Assembly (NCBI GenBank): GCA_964475835.1
Contig: CAYYYL010000059.1
Location: 1 to 11,776 of the forward strand
DNA from: JABDCI01 sp964475835
GTDB taxonomy: Bacteria; Verrucomicrobiota; Verrucomicrobiia; JABWAM01
Direction: 5' to 3'
DNA length: 11,776 nt
This document shows positions 6,569 to 11,776 of the stretch, piece by piece (the first letter of the stretch is position 1; the number at the start of each line of letters is the position of its first letter). A model generated the notes under the pieces. That model did not search any database. It was not told where the DNA came from and saw only the letters and a list, made by a program, of their open reading frames with translations. The position numbers were made by a program, and so were the translations under genes.

Positions 6569-9500
6569 ATGACATTTTTTGTGAAATCCTTTCTGAACAC
6601 TTCCAGATCTCGCAGGATGGTTTCCCTCGAAAAGAGAAGCTTTTGTTGGATTTTCATACAGGTCCTTTTCGCCGCCGTTTTGTTGCTGCCAGTGCGTGGT
6701 GTTGCCCAAACTCTGGACAATCCCTGTCAGGAATCGACCTTCACGGTGTGTAATATTTTTGCCACCAACTATCTGGACGCCGTCCAGTGGAACACCACCA
6801 ATATCGTGGCTTTGGGAAGCACGCTCAATGCGTCGGCACATTTCCATTTTACGGATGCGGAATGCGAAAAATTCAATAAGACCGGTCAACCGGACTGCAC
6901 CAATCTTGTTTCACAGGGAAAATTTTCCGTTTCACCCGTCCTCACCAACACCACGTGCCTCATTCGCGGAGTTTTTTCAAATGACCTGAGTTCGCTCAGC
7001 GCATCCTTTACGCCCACCAATGTGGGGAGTGGAACGATCGTGTTCTATGTGGCCACGAAGATGCCGGACATCGGACCCGTTACAGGACCCTATCAAGTGG
7101 TGAACCCCATCCTGGCAGTTCAGGATACCTACACCGTGATTTCCGCCGGCTTGTCCATTGATGCAGACAATAATGACGGCTATGGATTTTCGGGTTCCGC
7201 CGACGAAACCGCCGTCAAACAGCAGTCTCCCGGGAAAGTCATCCATTCGACTCAAAGCGACATCGATGGCAATGGGGTTCCTGATTTTGCGGAGATCGAC
7301 AGGGAGGTTCCAGGCTTGCACTTCTACTCGCTTCGAGTGAGTTTACCAGGTTCAGGATTAGACCTTACCAATACGGAGGTCCGTTTTACCTATTCCGGGT
7401 CGGATCCGGGGTCTGTTGGGCACAGGATTGTTTCAGGGCAATGCAGTCCCAATTTTAATGTTCCGACCCCGGGCACGGGTAATATTCGAATCTGGACCAT
7501 GGATGGGGAATTTGGGCGGAATCCCTCGGATGTGATGGCTGGGGGCGATTATGTCACCCCTGGGGTTTGGATCAAATGGAAGAATCTTGTCGGCAATCCG
7601 CCGTCTTTGCCTTCGTTCACCACGCTTTTAATTGAAGGAGTCAACCCCACCGCTTCAGGGACGATCACCATGGAAGCGAGGGATAACGTGGTTCAGGGCC
7701 TGACAGACCACGTCACTTATTCCGTGAATCCGCCCCTGACGCTGACACTGCTGGATAATGGGGGTGTGCCGGTTCCTGTCGGGGTGGAGGCGTTGGCGGG
7801 GTTGAACTACAGCTACAAACTCTCGACCGGTTATCAGCGCGCTGGACGATTGATTGTTAATCGACCTGCGGTGATCCAAAAATGCCAGATTTTTCTTACA
7901 GGCTATTCCGTTCCAAGTAGTGACCCCACGGCGCCTCCCTCCGATGATTCGAATATCAAGTTGGTCAGCGCTTCTAATGGGGCCGAGTACACCTTGGGAG
8001 GGGCTCCGATCACACTGGATACAGATTCGATGGGGGGAAGCCAGACTTTTGACATCATGACCAAAGGCCCTATTGAAGCCTTTTTTACGGTAAGTATGAC
8101 TTTAGGGGATCAGGGGATTCTCCCTGCGGCCACCTCGGCTCGTGTCGTGGTGACCCCCCCGGCGATGCCTTCGACCTTAAGCCTTTCGCTGAACTCCAAA
8201 AACCGTCGTGTCAGTCGCCAGGGCGTTCCGCTGCCGGATCCGGGTCCCACGGGGGAGGGTGAATCCGATCGCAAGCCCAACCAGGCGTCGATCGACATGT
8301 TCAATCTTGCCCCCAGCTATTCGGTGAGCGATGTGTCGGTGCCGCTGGAGGGAGGGGAACTCACCCTGGAATTCCGGCGCACCGCAGGGATTCATAATGG
8401 CCCCATCGATCCACTCAACGGTTATGCCACCGAGCGCATCCTCGGCGTGGGGTGGGACACCAATCTGGGAAGCCATGTGGTGGTGGATCAGGTGAATGGA
8501 TTCACCCAGGCCACCGTGATCGATGATGTGGGTAATCGTTACGCCTATCTCCAGCAGCAGGATGGCTCGTGGACGCCGGATGTGGTCAATGGATTCAACA
8601 ACGACGCCATGCGCTGCCGTCTGACCTCCTCCGGCAGTCAGTTCATTTTCCAAAAAACTTTTGGGACCACGCTTACCTTCGACGCTCAAATTCTGCCCAT
8701 TTGTGGAGCCCAATACTACCGCCTTAATAAGGTTCAGGACCGCAATGGCAACGTGATTGAATGGGTGTATCAACATACCAATCCCATATTGCCCACGGAG
8801 ATCCACGAAGTTCGGACGGGAACTCCTCGGAAAATTCAATTCCAGTACGATTCCAAGGAACGCATCACCACCGTCACTGATCCGCTGGGACGCCAGACGA
8901 TTTATCAATATGATGGAACCTCCGGGTTGCTTTCCTCCGTGGTCTATCCCGCGGTGGAAAATCCATCCAATCCCGCCCAAACGACGCAACCGACCGTCCG
9001 GTTCACCTACCTCGATGAACAAAAGCTGCTCACCACCTTTGGAATCGATATCAACGGCTTGCCCTACGAAGCGTCCAAACAATATGTGCGCTGGGTTGCT
9101 CCAAGGACGGTGACGGATGCCCGGGGACATGTCACCACGTACCAATATATCTATGAGCGGATGCCGTCATCCATCGATGCGAACGGAAATCCTTTTTCGT
9201 CGGATCGTCCAAGGTTGAGTTCCGTCACGACCTCGGACGGCGTTGCCGCATTCAATACCACCTCACGTTCCAGCACTCTTGTTTCAACGGAGGTCCGGGA
9301 TACGCGCGGGGTGCGGACGTCCTATCGCTTTGACGGGGTGATTATGACGGCCACCAACATGATTGGGAAGGCCAACTACTTCACGAAGGAAACGCGAACC
9401 ACCACCACATCGGCCGGTGACAAGTCGGTGGTCTACGAATTCAGCGCCGATCCCAGCAACAATCTGCTGAAGGTCACGGATCTCAATGGCAACATCATTC

Positions 9501-10190
9501 GCTATGTTTACGATTCCGGAAGCGCGAGCGACCCGTACAACAAGGCGGTTTACAGTGGATTGATGCCCGATAATTTTTACAAGGTCTTCAATCAACCCGC
9601 CCAAAAAATCATCGATCCCACAGGGCTGAACCTGATCACGAAATACCAGTACGACACCACCTTCAATAAGGAAATTCAGACAACCGACGCTGAGGGTAAA
9701 GTCACTCAGGAAACTCTCGATGCTCGCGGTAACCGTACCCAGGTCGTGGAAGCTTCGGGCTCCTTGAACAAAACCACGCTCTACACGTACGATACCAGTG
9801 GCTTCCTCACCCAGATCACCGATCCGGATGGACGTGTCACCACCCGGACCAAGGACAGCTTTGGCAATCTTCGCACTTCCACGGATAAAGGCTATGCCAG
9901 TGAGTTGGGTCTCGTCACGATCACCGTGATGGATGTGATGGGCCGCACCACACAGGTGACGGACCCGAAGGGGAATGTCACCACCACGGTTTACGACAAT
10001 CTGGATCGCGTCACCAAGGTCACCAAACCCGCGGTGGAAAGCTCGCCGGGTGGCTCTGTGGTTTCCAGCACCTCGGAAACCCACTACGATTTGAACGGAA
10101 ATCCGATCCGGATGGTGGATGACAAAGGCATCGTAACCACCAGGACCTTCGACCTTCTGAATCGGGAAACAGCTTCCCGCATCCGGATGA
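6569..10190 (+). CDS. Giant exported RHS/YD-repeat protein, N-terminal part (runs into assembly gap)
   Basis: 1207 codons before the gap. ATG 6569 is 4 bp after the previous stop; ATG 6617 (Met17) would give a more typical signal peptide, so the start is uncertain. The hydrophobic stretch (FIQVLFAAVLLLPV) ends near GVAQ, a likely cleavage region around residues 45-48. Residues 48-130 hold five cysteines, perhaps disulfide-bonded outside the cytoplasm. Residues 195-242 carry the acidic motifs DADNNDG and DIDGNGVPDFAE, with PGKVI between them, an arrangement I recall from large YD proteins. Residues about 250-560 are beta-rich and Ig-like. From about residue 590 an RHS N-terminal module appears (GGELTLEFRR, ILGVGWDTNLG), and from about 723 YD repeats continue to the gap (ITDPDGRVTTRTKDSFGNL and similar). 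Likely surface or secreted. The stop apparent at 10328-10330 in this frame arises only from the arbitrary gap length. Confidence 0.85.
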
Positions 10191-10290
10191 NNNNNNNNNN
10201 NNNNNNNNNNNNNNNNNNNNNNNNNNNNNNNNNNNNNNNNNNNNNNNNNNNNNNNNNNNNNNNNNNNNNNNNNNNNNNNNNNNNNNNNNN
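10191..10290. other. Assembly gap of exactly 100 N
   Basis: Positions 10191-10290 are one hundred consecutive N. A round value of 100 is the usual placeholder for a gap of unknown length, so the reading frame cannot be carried across it. It sits inside the YD-repeat region of a giant gene, where repetitive sequence commonly breaks short-read assembly. Confidence 0.97.
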
Positions 10291-11776
10291 GGCGCGTTTT
10301 CTTTGGGTGGATGGCAACCCACCCGTGTGATCAATAAACGTGGGTTCGCGACCGATACAGCTTACGATGCCGCTTATCGACCCGTTCAAACCGTCCGCCG
10401 CCTGGACAACGGTTCCGGCATTTTACCCAACGCTCCCGCACGTGCCGGCGAGCCCGCCACGCTGACGGTTTACAATAAGACGCACGATAAAATCCGTGAG
10501 ACCACATTGAACGAAGCCTTTAATGGCGGCACAGCCAATCAGACGACGACCTTCTTCTACGATGATCTGCACCGGCTCACCGTCACGGTCCACGATCTCA
10601 ATGGAAATGGATCCTTCGGGCTCCCCGCAGGAACGTTTGTGAATGCCTCGGCCTCCTTCCCAAGTGAAGCAGGGGATCTCATCACCCGCGCCACTTACGA
10701 CAAGGCCGGACACACCTTGACCACGACGGATGCCGAAAACCACACCGTCACCCAGGTTTATGACGGAGCCGGAAGGTTGACCCAGACCACCCAGCCTTCC
10801 GTCACCATCTTCACACCCGGTTCGGGCAACTCCACGGTCACTCCCACCACGACCACCACCTATGATCTGAATGGCAACCGGGAAATCACCACGGATCCGA
10901 ACGGCAATAAGAGCAAAACCTTCTACGATGCCCGCAATCGTCCCATTCGCACGGTTCTTGATCTCAATGGCAACGGCACGTTTGGGGATGGGAGCGATAT
11001 CATCACTCAAACCCACTACGATTTGACGGGCCACGTCCTTCAGGTTGTGGATCCCCGGGGTAACGCCACGGATACCACGTACGACAACGCGTATCGTGCG
11101 CGCACCGTCACCGGGCCTCCGGTGCTCGACGCCGTGAGTGGCGCCACCGTTCGTCCCCTGACGACGATGGCATATGACAAAAATTCCAATCTTCTGCAGA
11201 CGACCGATCCCCGTGGCGTGGTGACGAAAACGGACTACGATCAACTCAATCGCCCCCGTTTCGTCACCCAGGCTTTTGGGACATCCAACGCCCTTACCAC
11301 GGAGACACAATACGACGCCAATAACAACGTGGTGTCGCTTATATTGAATAACCAGGTGGGCGGTGTGAACCGTCCCCAGAAAACCGGCTACACTTTCGAT
11401 TCCTTGGACCGGCGCACGGTGGAGCTCCTGCCTTCTGTGGGAGATGGCAAGGTCCGCCAGACGCTCTCCACCTACTATCGCAATGGCAATGTCCGTGTGG
11501 TCACAGATCCGGAAGGTCAGTCGATCGAATCCGTTTACGACCTGGCCAGCCGCGTCACGCGCACCCGCCACAAAAAAGCCAACGGCAACAACGAGGAAGT
11601 CCGCAACACCACGTACAACAAAGTGGACAAGGTTCTCACGGTTGAAGATCTCAACGGGACGACCACCTACGACTACGACACCCTATATCGTGTTCGCTCC
11701 GAAGCACGCAGTACGACGGGGCAGGCAGATTACGTCGTGCTCAGCCGCTATGATGCCGTGGGCAACCGGACCCGGT
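10291..11776 (+). CDS. Giant RHS/YD-repeat protein, continuation after gap (partial at both ends)
   Basis: 495 codons are open from the first base after the gap to the window end, and every stretch reads as YD repeats (ATDTAYDAAYRPVQTVRR, TQVYDGAGRLTQT, LSRYDAVGNRTR at the edge). The frame is +2 relative to the upstream part if the gap is taken as 100 bases, so the true gap is not a multiple that preserves frame at that length. The same strand, architecture and codon habit on both sides argue for one gene of at least 1700 residues; two adjacent YD genes cannot be fully excluded. Glycine-rich acidic inserts DLNGNGSFG and DLNGNGTFGDG interrupt the YD units. Local GC content and C-ending codons are visibly higher than in the genes at 811-6564. 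The RHS closing region and any C-terminal effector or anchor domain lie beyond the window. Confidence 0.85.
10555..11124 (+). repeat. Duplicated YD module carrying a DLNGNG insert
   Basis: Copy A is 10555-10803 and copy B 10921-11124. Both begin with FYD, contain DLNGNG(S/T)FG, then D-(L/I)-IT followed by a YD and GH, a second YD near the end, and finish with T--P-V. Copy A has about 15 extra residues after the acidic insert. Two further 'DLNG' motifs lie nearby. The pattern suggests module duplication followed by divergence inside the YD array. Confidence 0.6.

Noticed and set aside
8177..9145. Reverse-strand open frame of 322 codons
   Set aside because: Antisense shadow of the RHS N-terminal and YD region of the giant gene; no recognisable domain or ribosome-binding site.
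9284..10084. Reverse-strand open frame of 266 codons
   Set aside because: Antisense shadow of YD repeats, with the same low-complexity Gly/Arg/Ile pattern as the other antisense frames.
10291..10330. Stop codon of the giant gene at 10328-10330
   Set aside because: It appears only if the gap is exactly 100 bases. The adjacent frame is continuous YD-repeat sequence, so the stop is an artefact.
10423..11571. Reverse-strand open frame of 382 codons
   Set aside because: It lies entirely opposite a forward frame that reads as continuous YD repeats. Its Ile/Val/Arg/Gly-rich translation looks like the antisense of repeated Thr-Asp-Gly-Asn codons.

Overview
The window looks like bacterial chromosome from a Gram-negative-type organism with large Sec-exported YD-repeat proteins. 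Base composition is moderate and rises in GC toward the right end. The accessory modules resemble those I associate with Verrucomicrobiota and neighbouring PVC or candidate-phylum genomes: bacterial thrombospondin type-3 (TSP3) calcium loops, beta-sandwich modules of secreted glycan-active proteins, and an N-terminal 'DxDNNxG ... DxDGNGxPDFAE' module before an RHS core. That taxonomic guess is inference. There is no rRNA, tRNA or other phylogenetic marker.

Layout. (1) At the left edge a leftward gene (1-344, cut by the window end) encodes a small protein with a ribbon-helix-helix-like N-terminus. Its upstream side (351-429) is packed with palindromes and a direct repeat, as expected of an operator or iteron-like site. 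(2) About 380 bp without a convincing gene follow (430-810). They hold hairpins and, at the right end, promoter-like elements including a tandem TTGACATTGACA. (3) Four rightward genes follow with almost no spacing: 811-1986 (exported or membrane-anchored solenoid protein built from nine exact 26-residue units plus TPRs), 1986-5630 (1214-residue exported RHS/YD protein with beta-sandwich and TSP3 modules), 5635-6564 (membrane-anchored alpha-helical, HEAT-like protein), and 6569 to the window end (giant exported RHS/YD protein interrupted by a 100-N assembly gap). Junctions are a 1-base stop/start overlap, then 4 bp, then 4 bp, so I read the block as one operon.

How they may work together. All four products carry an N-terminal hydrophobic export or anchor segment. 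Two are helical-solenoid proteins of the kind that usually bind other proteins, and two are large YD-repeat proteins of the kind that form hollow beta shells or surface filaments. The simplest model is an envelope or surface system in which the TPR-like and HEAT-like proteins escort, assemble or anchor the two YD proteins. No toxin domain, immunity gene, transposase, CRISPR array or RNA gene is visible. The C-terminus of the giant protein, where a toxin or anchor domain would lie, is outside the window.
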